The position numbers and the translations under genes are program-made. From Gemmatimonadota bacterium (GTDB lineage Bacteria; Latescibacterota; UBA2968; GCA-2709665), in assembly GCA_028877215.1 (NCBI GenBank), contig JAPPFJ010000027.1:124001-188000 (forward strand): DNA of 64,000 nt, in the 5' to 3' direction. Every line of letters begins with the position of its first letter. Position 1 is the stretch's first letter. The notes under the pieces are model-generated. The model made no database searches and was not told the origin of the DNA. It worked only from the letters and a program-made list of their open reading frames with translations. Below are positions 54,204-63,185 of the stretch, in pieces.

Positions 54204-54563
54204 GGGGGCGACCTGGATTCGACGGGGGTGGAGAGGCGATGGCTGCGTGTCGAGGTCCCATGTCCTCGTTAAACTGTGGGAACACTCTATAATTGCGGAC
54301 GATACGTACGCAATGGCTGCGTAACTAAAACGCAGTCCGTTTCGACGGGCTTCGCCCGCAGGGCCCGACCGGAGCGCCGACTTATGCGGGCTGGCTCGCG
54401 GACCTCCGTTCGAGGGTCCGTGAGCGAGAGCTGATTGAACTGGCGTGCCGGCAACCCCGTTTACCGGGGCGCCCGCGCGTGAGATTCAAAAGGTAAACTA
54501 CACACGTAGACGCTGTCGTTGATCTGCTTTCGGACGCGGGTTCGATTCCCGCCGCCTCCACCA
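54204..54563 (+). ncRNA. ssrA: Transfer-messenger RNA
   Basis: Rescues stalled ribosomes. The 5' end GGGGGCGACCTGGATTCGAC and the 3' end GGGTTCGATTCCCGCC...CCACCA form the tRNA-like part. The 7-bp acceptor stem pairs 54204-54210 with 54553-54559 and includes the G3-U70 wobble (54206/54557) needed for alanylation. CCA is encoded at 54561-54563. The tag frame at 54295-54324 reads ADDTYAMAA then TAA, close to the Chlorobium tag ADDYSYAMAA. The length of 360 bases and the pseudoknot-like stems between are normal. Confidence 0.97.
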
Positions 54564-54601
54564 AAAACCCCCGCTTGTATTCCATCGTACAAACGAACTC
54601 A

Positions 54602-54653
54602 GGGCCGGGTGAAGTCAGTCGCGTCCACTCGCGACTCACGAATCACCCGGCCC
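54602..54653. other. Nested hairpin downstream of tmRNA
   Basis: An outer 11-bp stem (GGGCCGGGTGA at 54602-54612, complement at 54643-54653) encloses an inner 7-bp stem (AGTCGCG at 54617-54623, CGCGACT at 54630-54636). There is no T run, so it is either a processing/attenuation signal or a repeat rather than a classic terminator. Confidence 0.65.
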
Positions 54654-54734
54654 GAACTATTGTATACAATGCCGTCGAGGAGATCAGAAAAGGACGTTCT
54701 CTGACAGTGCCGCACATCCGTATCACTCCCCCCT

Positions 54735-54845
54735 TGAGGGGGAGTCGCAGAAGCCGAGCCGGACCCTGAGCTTGTCGAAGGGCCCGGCGAAGGGTGTCGA
54801 AGGGCCGTTGAATAGCGGGCATTTCGACAAGCTCAATGACCACGC
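54735..54845. repeat. Dispersed repeat with GAGCTTGTCGAA inverted arms
   Basis: GAGCTTGTCGAA (54768-54779) and its complement TTCGACAAGCTC (54823-54834) bracket GAAGGGTGTCGAAGGG sequences. A CCCCCTTGAGGGGG palindrome precedes. This type is widespread in environmental bacterial genomes. Confidence 0.7.
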
Positions 54846-55556
54846 GTTATTTGGTTCATTGGACGGCATTGAACCGCTGTTGGAAGTCTCATAACCTGCC
54901 CAGAGCCTGCCAGCATTGTGCTCGTCGAAATGTCGAAGAGGCACGCGACGGCTGATGCGGTGGGGGATTTCAATGACTTACCGAATCCATCCAGCGAAAG
55001 GAATCGTCCCGCATTTTGCGTCCGAGTTATATTGCAAGATCCTGATGCTTTTCGAGACTGTTTCTGTGCGGTATATTTTAGTGCTTTAATTTCACAACAA
55101 TTGGGAATATTTAAAATTGCGATATATCAATACCCCTTGCGGCTGCGAACGTCACTCCGATGGCGCCACGTTGGTCTCGCCCTGCCGGGAACGTCTCACC
55201 AAAGGTCATGCCAGGCTGGATCCGGCGCTCGAATCGCCGCGGCTGATCACAAGGTGGAGACTCCGGGTTCCCGAAGCCTGGGTCAGGGCGGACGCCCGTG
55301 ATTGATCGCATTGAAGTCCAAAGGTGAAACATCTTTCCGGTACAACGCGGTGCAATCCCTCCCCCCATCCTTTCAGCATCCGGACAAGTGATTCCTCGCC
55401 AAAGATGACGGAATTGCTCGGACCGCTGCGCTTTTTGGCGTAAGCGGTTCGTTGTCGTTTTCGATCGGAATCGCAAGAACGCGCGGGTCCTCTTGACAGT
55501 CTGGCGCTGTCATATATTTCGGTGCTTGTAGTCTTAAACGCAAGTACCCCCTGTAC
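54846..55556. other. Gene-poor interval with promoter-like boxes
   Basis: No open frame here has a recognisable motif or ribosome binding site. Promoter-like elements are seen (TATATT at 55072-55077; TTGACA at 55493-55498 with TATATT 14 bases on). It may be decayed sequence between the tmRNA gene and its degenerate relative. Confidence 0.5.
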
Positions 55557-55585
55557 TTGACAGTTCGAACCTTCCGCCCTATATT
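55557..55585 (+). promoter_or_regulatory. Promoter TTGACA-N17-TATATT before the tmRNA-like remnant
   Basis: TTGACA (55557-55562) and TATATT (55580-55585) at exactly the optimal spacing. It stands just upstream of the degenerate tmRNA-like sequence, so the locus may still be transcribed. Confidence 0.6.
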
Positions 55586-55587
55586 CT

Positions 55588-55795
55588 GCCGGACTTGATT
55601 CCCACGGTACCAACGAGTTAAGCAAACTGAGTCGCAGGCTTTCACTCACGGACTGGCGGATGTGTATCGAGTTGGCTGGAAGGAAATGGCCCTGAGAGGG
55701 GCACCAGCGGTTGCGAAGTAAAGGGTAAGCACCATACGTAGACATTATGATTGATCAGTTTTCTGGCACGGGTTCGACTCCCGATGCTTGTGACA
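55588..55795 (+). pseudogene. Degenerate second tmRNA-like gene
   Basis: The 3' part aligns base by base with the true tmRNA: GTAAGCACCATACGTAGACA against GTAAACTACACACGTAGACG, TTGATCAGTTTTCTGG against TTGATCTGCTTTCGG, and GGGTTCGACTCCCG against GGGTTCGATTCCCG. The 5' part GACTTGATTCCCACGG resembles GACCTGGATTCGACGG. The acceptor strands no longer pair, CCA is changed to ACA, and the total is about 208 instead of 360 bases with no clear tag frame. It is most likely a decayed duplicate; a non-charging structural RNA is a less likely alternative. Confidence 0.65.
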
Positions 55796-55988
55796 AGAAA
55801 GCGAAAACACAAGGGTTCCACGTTGCGGCTCGAAGGCTGGACGCGTCACGGGATTCTTCCTATACGGACGTTGTATCGTCATCTCCCGAACTGGTGGTGA
55901 GCCGAACCGACCGTTTGCCTGCACTTCGCACAAGGTCCATCTCCCATACGCGCCTCCGGCAATGCCGGGGGCGTATTTCGTGCTGATC

Positions 55989-56996
55989 ATGAGCAATCAA
56001 GACTTGGTTTCCGTCATCATTCCAACTTACAACAGGGCCAACTATCTGGTTGAGTCGCTCGAAAGCGTTCTGGCGCAGACATATCGAAATCTGGAGGTGA
56101 TCGTCGTCAACGACGGGTCAACGGATGAAACGAAAACGAAGTTGGAGCCATTTCTCGGACGAATTTCGTACTTTGAAAAATCGAACGGTGGCAAATCATC
56201 CGCCTTGAATCTCGGGCTGAAACACATATCCGGTGATTACGTCTGGGTCTTTGACGACGATGACGTCGCGCTGCCTGAACTGGTTGCATCCCATATGGAG
56301 ATTTTTAATTCGCGGCCTGAAATCGGCTTCGTTTATGGCGGATATTCTTTTTTTGATGGAGATGACCCTTGCGCGGTGACCGAGACGGTCGAGGCGGTCC
56401 TTCCACCGGACGGAGAGATGCTGGGCCGTCTATTGAGCGGAAATTTTATCAGCAGTGTTTCGGTCATTGTCCGAAAGGAGTGCTATGATCGTGTGGGATG
56501 TTACGATGAACGATTGGTTCGCGCTCAGGACTACGATATGTGGATCCGCCTGGCACGTGCGGGCTTCAGGGCTGAAGTAATTAGCCAGGCATTGGTATTG
56601 GTGCGCAATCACGCGGGCGTGCGGGGATCTGAAGAAGATCGTTTTGAGACTTCAATCCTGCGAGAAAAACACCTGGAATATCATCGAATCATAATGGAGA
56701 AGATTTACTGGGAAGTGCCGCTGGATGCAATTTCGCCAGAATTGTCGATGGCCCCGCACGATCCGGAGCGAATGTTGCAGGCTTTGTTGAAACGAACATG
56801 GATCGTGGCCAACACAATGCTGGTGAAGGAGACAACCAGAGACCTGTGTTTCGTTCGGGACCACCTTTCGCTACACAGAGAATTGCGCCTGGACGATCGT
56901 CAAAGGGCGTTTCTATTGGCTTTGGTCGATTACGCGCGCAAGCAAAAGCAATCCAGAATCGCGTCGTTGAGCGAGTCAATCGTGCAAAGCGCATGA
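55989..56996 (+). CDS. Family 2 glycosyltransferase
   Basis: The 335-residue protein has the GT-A fold: SVIIPTYNRANYLVESLESV, QTYRNLEVIVVNDGSTDETK, the nucleotide-sugar site GGKSSALNLGL, the metal-binding VWVFDDDDVAL, and the acceptor region GNFISSVSVIVRKECYDRVG with RAQDYDMWIRLA (ED-type catalytic base). GT2 enzymes build surface polysaccharides. I prefer ATG 55989 because the decayed copy at 63186 is similar only from that point; 55962 is an alternative. Neither has a strong ribosome binding site. A peptide-binding protein gene follows 45 bases later. Confidence 0.92.
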   Translation: MSNQDLVSVIIPTYNRANYLVESLESVLAQTYRNLEVIVVNDGSTDETKTKLEPFLGRISYFEKSNGGKSSALNLGLKHISGDYVWVFDDDDVALPELVASHMEIFNSRPEIGFVYGGYSFFDGDDPCAVTETVEAVLPPDGEMLGRLLSGNFISSVSVIVRKECYDRVGCYDERLVRAQDYDMWIRLARAGFRAEVISQALVLVRNHAGVRGSEEDRFETSILREKHLEYHRIIMEKIYWEVPLDAISPELSMAPHDPERMLQALLKRTWIVANTMLVKETTRDLCFVRDHLSLHRELRLDDRQRAFLLALVDYARKQKQSRIASLSESIVQSA

Positions 56997-57041
56997 CTTG
57001 GACGCGTCGCGCTTGAAAATGACAGCGTGCGGGATTCCTCG

Positions 57042-58901
57042 ATGACAAGCAGAAGAAGCTCAATTGCAGGTTCACTGATATTCAGTCTGGCGTGGTTCGT
57101 CAGTCAAAACGTCAATGAGGCTGCCGCTGACGGAGTATGGGAAAAGGTCGAAGAGATCCTCGCCGCAGATCAGGGGTTGATCGTGCTCGACGGGACTGAG
57201 AAGGTCTCGTCGCGTTACACCGGGAATGAACGCCCTGTCTATGGGGACTGGCTGGTTCTCCACGCGTTTTCTGTGCCCGCAACGCTGAACCCGTACAAAA
57301 AGGTGGACTATGGCTCTCACAGAATACTGGAGAACATGTTCGAGCCTTTGCTGTACAGGGAGAACAGCCCGCCATACCAATTCAAGGGCAAATTAGCCGT
57401 CGCTTATCCGGCGGTGTCTCCGGACAAGCTTTCATATACGTTTGACATTCGGGAAGACGCCCGCTTTTCGGACGGCAGGCCGGTGACCGCGGCTGACGTA
57501 TTGTTCAGCTTCAAGGTGATCAAGAATCCGGACGTCCAGTTATCGGGATACATGCGAAGCGGGTTCAAGGACCTCAAAGCGGTCCGGCTAAAAGGACCCT
57601 ACAGGATTACGTTTGTCTACGGCGAACCGTATTTCTATAATGCGATCAACATCGGACGAAGGTGGATCCTGCCGAAACACTTCTACGACCCCGACGGGTT
57701 GATGGATGGCGTATCCATCGAGACGCTTATCGACGGTTCATGGGAAGCGGGTCCGCAGGCCGACCTGGTGCGCCGTTTCGCGGAGCGGTTCAACAGGGAT
57801 TTCAACCACCGCGTACTGGGGTCCGGTCCCTACCTGCTGGTATCCTCAGTAGAAGATGCGGCGTCAACCGGGAAGACCGTTCTGGATCGCGACCCGAACT
57901 ATTGGGGTATCGGCAGGAAGGGCCTTCCACCCTTGGGGTACGTGGACAAGCTTGTTTTCAAAGTGGTCGTCAATCCGGATGCCGCGTTTATCGAACTGAC
58001 CAATGGAAACCTGGACGTTCTGAATATGTACCCGCTCCCGTTCAAGGAGAAGAGCTGGTCGCCCGAATTTACGTCGCGCTTTCTCAAGGCTATCCGGTAC
58101 GCCAGCGGTATCAATTACATTGTATGGAACAATGCGCATCCGATTTTTCGCGATAAGCGGGTCCGCACGGCGATGTCGCATCTGACGCCGCGCAAAAGCA
58201 TTATACGAGACTTGATCTATGGACTTGGCGTTACCATCGACGGGCCGGTGCATATGACCCGGCCGGAATACTACGCCGGCCTGGAACCTCTTGAATACGA
58301 CCGCGATCGTGCCGCGGAATTGCTTCAGGCGGCTGGCTGGTTCGATACCGACGGCGACGGCGTTCTGGATCGGGTTGTGGACGGTGCCAAGACCGCATTC
58401 AGGTTTGAATTCCTGGTACCGGCAGGTTCGCAACTCAGCAAGGACATCGGCCTGGTGATGCAAGACGAACTGGCGGACGTGGGGATCGACTGCCAGGTCC
58501 GTGAAATCGATCGTTCCATTTACTTGCAGCGGCTGCGAAAGCGGGAGTTCGAGGCGTTATTCTCCGGCGGAGGGACCCATCCGGCCGTTCCGCTCGATCT
58601 TTATTCAAGCTGGCACTCGTCGCAGGTCAAAGACGGCGGGAATTATTCGTGTTTCGAGAATGACGAGGCGGACCGGATAATGGAACGGTATCGCCGTACG
58701 TTCGACGCGGAACAACGGATTTCACTCTACCGCAGGCTCCAGGAAATCCTGCACGAGGAGCAGCCGTATACGTTTCTTTTTGTGGGCCGTGGGGTAACGG
58801 CGTACAGCCAGCGGTTTCGAGGAGTAAATTGGTATCCGTCGGGATGGACCGACTTTCTGGAATGGTGGGTGGATCCGGCGGAACGGCGGTACCCGGAGTA
58901 A
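57042..58901 (+). CDS. ABC transporter substrate-binding protein, family 5 (peptide/nickel type)
   Basis: From ATG 57042 the 619-residue protein has a signal peptide (SIAGSLIFSLAWFVSQNVNEAAA). The SBP_bac_5 layout follows: VPATLNPYKKVDYGSHRILENMFEPLL, YTFDIREDARFSDGRPVTAADVLFSF, NYWGIGRKGLPPLGYVDKLV, NAHPIFRDKRVRTAMSHLTPR and RAAELLQAAGWFDTDGDGVLD. Such proteins bind oligopeptides or similar solutes for import. At 619 residues it is longer than the common 530. No permease or ATPase genes are near, so it is an orphan in this window. It directly follows the glycosyltransferase gene. Confidence 0.92.
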   Translation: MTSRRSSIAGSLIFSLAWFVSQNVNEAAADGVWEKVEEILAADQGLIVLDGTEKVSSRYTGNERPVYGDWLVLHAFSVPATLNPYKKVDYGSHRILENMFEPLLYRENSPPYQFKGKLAVAYPAVSPDKLSYTFDIREDARFSDGRPVTAADVLFSFKVIKNPDVQLSGYMRSGFKDLKAVRLKGPYRITFVYGEPYFYNAINIGRRWILPKHFYDPDGLMDGVSIETLIDGSWEAGPQADLVRRFAERFNRDFNHRVLGSGPYLLVSSVEDAASTGKTVLDRDPNYWGIGRKGLPPLGYVDKLVFKVVVNPDAAFIELTNGNLDVLNMYPLPFKEKSWSPEFTSRFLKAIRYASGINYIVWNNAHPIFRDKRVRTAMSHLTPRKSIIRDLIYGLGVTIDGPVHMTRPEYYAGLEPLEYDRDRAAELLQAAGWFDTDGDGVLDRVVDGAKTAFRFEFLVPAGSQLSKDIGLVMQDELADVGIDCQVREIDRSIYLQRLRKREFEALFSGGGTHPAVPLDLYSSWHSSQVKDGGNYSCFENDEADRIMERYRRTFDAEQRISLYRRLQEILHEEQPYTFLFVGRGVTAYSQRFRGVNWYPSGWTDFLEWWVDPAERRYPE

Positions 58902-59045
58902 TTGTTGATTGGCAACCTGACCGGGCGTCGCGCCCTCGACGGGTTTCAATGGAGTTTCCTGCGAAAAAGCTGTCAGCCATCAGCCGTCAGTCCACCCATT
59001 CGCCAGCCAATTCGGTGTTGGTTGGAAGTGGGTGGCGACTGCACC

Positions 59046-59244
59046 CTAACCTCAATTCGACAAAAACTGCGACGCGGTACCGTGATGAGACCTACCGAAA
59101 TGGGTCAAAAAGAGCGTCCAAAAGGACATTCTTTCCGTTCACGTCCAGTGACCTGAAGTATCTTGGCAATCCGACGTCAAATCGTCATTATCAACTCGCG
59201 TATATTCGATGTAACGTCCCCGAATAATGACGAATCAAGGCTAA
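59046..59244. mobile_element. MITE-like element, copy 2 (199 bp)
   Basis: Starts CTAACCTCAATTCGAC and ends GACGAATCAAGGCTAA, the same terminal sequences as copies 1 and 3 but more diverged inside. It lies between two convergent genes and ends 9 bases before the stop codon of the epimerase gene. The rest of 58902-59253 holds no feature. Confidence 0.8.
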
Positions 59245-59253
59245 ACACGCTTT

Positions 59254-60192
59254 CTACGGTTTAAGTATGCCCGTGTACCATTTCAAACTTCGTTCCAATC
59301 CTTCGGCGACGTTGACAGATGGACTGTATCCCAATAATTCACGGGCTTTACCTATATCCGCCTGCGAGTGTCTTATATCCCCAGCTCTGATTCGTTGTCG
59401 GGCGACTTCTACCGGACTACCCGTAAGTTGCTGGAGATGTGCTAAGACCTCGTTAATGCTCGTTTGTGCACCATAAGCAATATTGAAAACCTCACCCGCC
59501 ACGTTCTTAGTTTTTGCGGCCAATAAGTTGCCTTGGACTACATTGTCCACATATGTGAAATCTCTCGTTTGGTTTCCACGTCCGTGTACCGAGACCTTCC
59601 TACCCTGTAGAATTGCGGTGATGAATTTCGCAACGACGCCCGCATATTCTGATGAGCCATCTTGGGCTGGTCCGAAAACATTGAAGTATCGAAGACAAAC
59701 TGTCTCAAGACCGTGAATACTAGTGAAAACTTGGCAGTATTTCTCACCAGCTAACTTTGATACGCCGTATGGGGATATTGGGCGCGATGGCATATCCTCG
59801 CGCAGAGACCTCGCTGGGTGATCTCCGTACGTTGAGGAGGATGATGCGAAGATTACGCGACGAACACCGTTAGTTAATGCCGCATTCAGAACATTGAGGG
59901 TGCCGTCGACATTTACCTCGTTTGTTGCAACCGGATTCTTGATAGACCGCGGCACCGACGCCAATGCGGCTAGATGAAAAATGAAATCTACATCCTTCGC
60001 AGCCCGATGCACGACGTGGTAGCATCTAAGGTCACCTTCAACGAGGTCAATCTCACTCAAGAATGGACGGACGTTTTTCCGTGTTCCCGTAGAGAAATTG
60101 TCCAAGACTCGGACATTATTGCCATCAGAAATAAGAGATTTCACAAGATTTGATCCGATGAATCCTGCTCCACCAGTGATCAGACAGTTCAT
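59254..60192 (-). CDS. NAD-dependent sugar-nucleotide epimerase/dehydratase
   Basis: The extended short-chain dehydrogenase fold is complete: LITGGAGFIGSNLVKSL (NAD binding), DFIFHLAALASVPRS, VIFASSSSTYGDHPA (catalytic Ser/Thr), PISPYGVSKLAGEKY (YxxxK), LRYFNVFGPAQ and RDFTYVDNVVQGNL. Length of 312 residues suits UDP-glucose or UDP-N-acetylglucosamine 4-epimerases (WbpP-like). It supplies activated sugars for surface polysaccharides, in keeping with the glycosyltransferases nearby. Base composition is AT-richer than the left part of the window, a sign of transfer. Confidence 0.93.
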   Translation of the reverse strand: MNCLITGGAGFIGSNLVKSLISDGNNVRVLDNFSTGTRKNVRPFLSEIDLVEGDLRCYHVVHRAAKDVDFIFHLAALASVPRSIKNPVATNEVNVDGTLNVLNAALTNGVRRVIFASSSSTYGDHPARSLREDMPSRPISPYGVSKLAGEKYCQVFTSIHGLETVCLRYFNVFGPAQDGSSEYAGVVAKFITAILQGRKVSVHGRGNQTRDFTYVDNVVQGNLLAAKTKNVAGEVFNIAYGAQTSINEVLAHLQQLTGSPVEVARQRIRAGDIRHSQADIGKARELLGYSPSVNVAEGLERSLKWYTGILKP

Positions 60193-61234
60193 ATCAGCGT
60201 TCCTCTTTGGGCAAATTCGTCATTCATACTAAGGAACTGGTTTTGAATCTGGTAATTCCTTCTTTCCGTTTAGGAAGATCAGATAGAACGCGTTAATATT
60301 GGGGTAGTTTTCGCGATCAATCGACAATGTAATCTGAACGACATCCAGACCCACAAAATACGCGACATTCGGGTAGAAATCAAGTAATGGCCTCAATTCG
60401 AAATAGTAGCAGAGTCTTTTTGGGGCGGACGCAGATATTTCGGTTTTGGTTTCGGGCTGTCCATTTTTGGAACGTGGCGGGTTGCGTGTGCCTTTCAAAT
60501 TTGCGATGTGTTCGGTGCGGTTGATAAGGTCAAACCGTGAGCTATATGAAGGAATTGAGCATCCATTTGGAAGTATTCCTAGCAGTACGGATTGTCTTGT
60601 CAAGTCGGTTTCGATCTAGAAATCGTCCGGGAGGCTTGTCTTATATAATTGACGGATTGCTGCTATACACTATCGGCTTCGTAACGTGAGGAGAATGGTA
60701 TTTGGGCCTACTTGGGTCTAAATTGCGCCAATGGCGTCGTCGCGTAAATCGCGGCCGATAATGATCAGCCAGAGAATGCCCAGCAAGAGGTGGATTTTGG
60801 TCACGGTGGCGGCGTATTCGCAGGTACCGTTTTTAGGTTCGACCAAGTCCAATTGATAATCCTTGCGTGTCGGGGTCCATCACCCCTTTTTGAGAGTTGG
60901 CGATGCTGAAGGTGAGTTTCTACTGCTTACCGTCAATGATGAATACAATACATCATTACACTCGGTGATACGCGGTCACCGCCTGCCTAGACGTTTCTAA
61001 TGGTGCAAGCATAGGCGATGTCAGTACGGTACCTTCAAGCCTGTCGGAGTACTCAACGGGGTGGATGATTCCTACAATAGGAGTGTCGGCAAGGACCCTA
61101 AACTTGAGTCTGTGATGGACACTCCCACGGTTTTTTGCGAATATCATTCAGAGCAATTGATGCTGTTGCCTCCGGGTTTATGGGACCGGCTCTCGAAAAA
61201 CCAAAGCGCATATTTCGTAGTTTAACATAGTCGG
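60193..61234. other. Gene-poor, AT-rich interval with possible gene remnants
   Basis: No frame here can be assigned. On the - strand, 60229-60603 could encode 124 residues ending in a hydrophobic stretch (NVAYFVGLDVVQITLSIDREN). Another - strand piece near 60960-61147 reads ADTPIVGIIHPVEYSDRLEG, which looks like part of a former protein. Neither has a ribosome binding site or a family I recognise. I regard the interval as decayed sequence. Confidence 0.5.
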
Positions 61235-62420
61235 CCAACCGGATTTGACGCCGATCCATGTGTCGTACGATGGATTGAAGGGTGGCCAGTCGCCGTACGA
61301 TCCGAGAGTGATGGAGGGTCTGCTGGTGTATGCGTATTGTGACGACATCACGAATCCTCGGAAGATTGAGCTTACCACGTATGACTCTGTGGCGTTCCAG
61401 GTGTTGGATTTGGATCAGCATCGGGTTCACGAAACGATCGTCGTGTATTGAGACAGTCATTTTGAGGCCTTATCCGGGAGATTCACTCAGGTGAATGGGC
61501 TTTGCAAAAAACACGGTCGTTTACAACAGGAACACGAAGCACCGGATGCCACGAAAGACAAAGCGAACGCCTCGAATCACAAAGCGATGAGCTACGGTCG
61601 CGAGAAAAAGAAGGCGTCGGAACTCATGGCTCAGGTCAAGCACCTTATTGTGCAGGCCGAAGATGCGCCAAATGGCAATGGCAAGTGCGGCGATAAACCC
61701 CCCGAAAGCTGGTTGTGCGTGCAAGGACGTCTGGAGCACATCCGCGCAGCGATGGCCGAATTGAAAGCCGAGGCACAAGCTGAGAATACCGCCAAAAAGG
61801 CGACCCGTGAAGAAAAATCGAAAAAGCGCAAACTCCACAAACGTCACCGCATGAAACCAAAACCCCCGTCCAAAGAACCTGACGCCAAAAGCAGCGCAAC
61901 TTCACCGACCACAACTCACGGTTAATGTCTCAGGCGGAACCTTCCTACAAGCCTACAACTGCCAGACTGCCGTGAATGAGAAGACACGGATCATTCTTGC
62001 AGTCGTCGTCACACATGATGCCAATTACAAGAATCGGACGGTATCCGAGATAAAGTGGATCACCACGCATGCAGGCCAGAATCAAAAACGCCTAACAGCG
62101 CCATTGAAATTTTACAACCAACACGAGATGCAGCGTCTCCCCGGAAGCATCAATACATACATTGTCACTGAAAAACACACGCGCACAGACCCAATCCTTT
62201 AGCCCCCACGAGGCCGTATCACCAAGAAAACAACGCCGAGGACTGACCGTCCTGAAAGCTGTGTGCCATCAAAGGGCGATGCACCTATGCAAAGCGAAAG
62301 CACATGTTTGAACCCTTGCCTTAACAGATCAAGCAACCCTCCGCTTCGACCGCTTCACCTCCGGCAATCTCAAAAAGCAACCGCAGAGTGAAACGTCATC
62401 TGTATCATCCACAGCCAATA
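61235..62420 (+). pseudogene. Broken IS1182-like transposase
   Basis: The N-terminal part (61245-61451) reads SPYDPRVMEGLLVYAYCDDI and AFQVLDLDQHRVHETIVVY, as in IS1182-type transposases. An in-frame TGA at 61449-61451 interrupts it. The same frame goes on with DATKDKANASNHKAMSYGRE and PESWLCVQGRLEHIRAAMAE. A frameshift near 61880 leads to NFTDHNSRLMSQAEPSYK, another to YNCQTAVNEKTRIILAVVV, and a further piece near 62263-62330 has YAKRKHMFEPLP then stop then QIKQ. At least one nonsense and three frameshift events make it inactive. I see no clear terminal inverted repeats. Confidence 0.85.
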
Positions 62421-62873
62421 GTAGCTCTATAGGCTCGATTGGTTTCCCAATCCCATGACAATGTCGCAACTCGTCTTGACGTTCCATCCACTTCTCATTC
62501 CACGTGTCACCACTGCAGTTAACCCATTGATCATGACTATTCCGGCAAGTCACTTTCCATCAAAAAAACCGATCGGCCGTTTGACCCGATACCATAATTT
62601 CCACTATTTTGCCATCCAAGGACTGAAATGGAATTGCAAACTTCCCATCAAGTGCCAGAGTCCAATTATACGTCACTGGTAAAACAGCATTCCGAGCCCG
62701 TCAAATGGCTAATCTCGTGGCGTTGAGTATTAATTCGGAGGATTGCAAGTTCGAACCGAGTGCCAGCTGATGCGCCGCGAGAACTCCCCGCACTCCGATC
62801 CAGTTGGATCCGGAATGGAAACAAACCAACGCCCGAAAAATAGTATGAGTTGAACATTGCCTAATGTATTATA

Positions 62874-63073
62874 TTAACCTCAACTCCGCAAAAGCCGCAA
62901 CGCGGCACCGCGACGAAACCTATCGAAACGGGCCGAAATGGTCGTCATGAAGGACACTTTTTTCTGTTCACGTACAGTGTCCTGGTGTATCCTGGTAATC
63001 AGCAGTCTAACCGCCTTTATTAACTCGCACATATTCGAATTAACATCCCCGAAAAATGACGAATCAAGGTTAA
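62874..63073. mobile_element. MITE-like element, copy 3 (200 bp)
   Basis: Ends TTAACCTCAACTC and GAATCAAGGTTAA are inverted repeats (TTAACCT core on both sides). It is very similar to copy 1 in reverse complement and ends about 110 bases before the decayed glycosyltransferase copy. The stretch 62421-62873 before it has no gene I can support. Confidence 0.85.
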
Positions 63074-63185
63074 CCCATTGGACATCGGCAGTTTGAAAGG
63101 CCGAATTGCAGAGCTGTGGGGCAAGTGCACCGAACGTATTTCCATTCTAAGCTTTGAGCAGTGCCTCAGCGCGTTGAGTCCGATC

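Noticed and set aside
60229..60603. - strand open frame of 124 codons as a gene
   Set aside because: No start signal or family resemblance, and it lies in decayed sequence; mentioned only as a possible remnant.
62700..62800. tRNA-like AAGTTCGAACC stretch
   Set aside because: No acceptor, D or anticodon arms can be folded around it.
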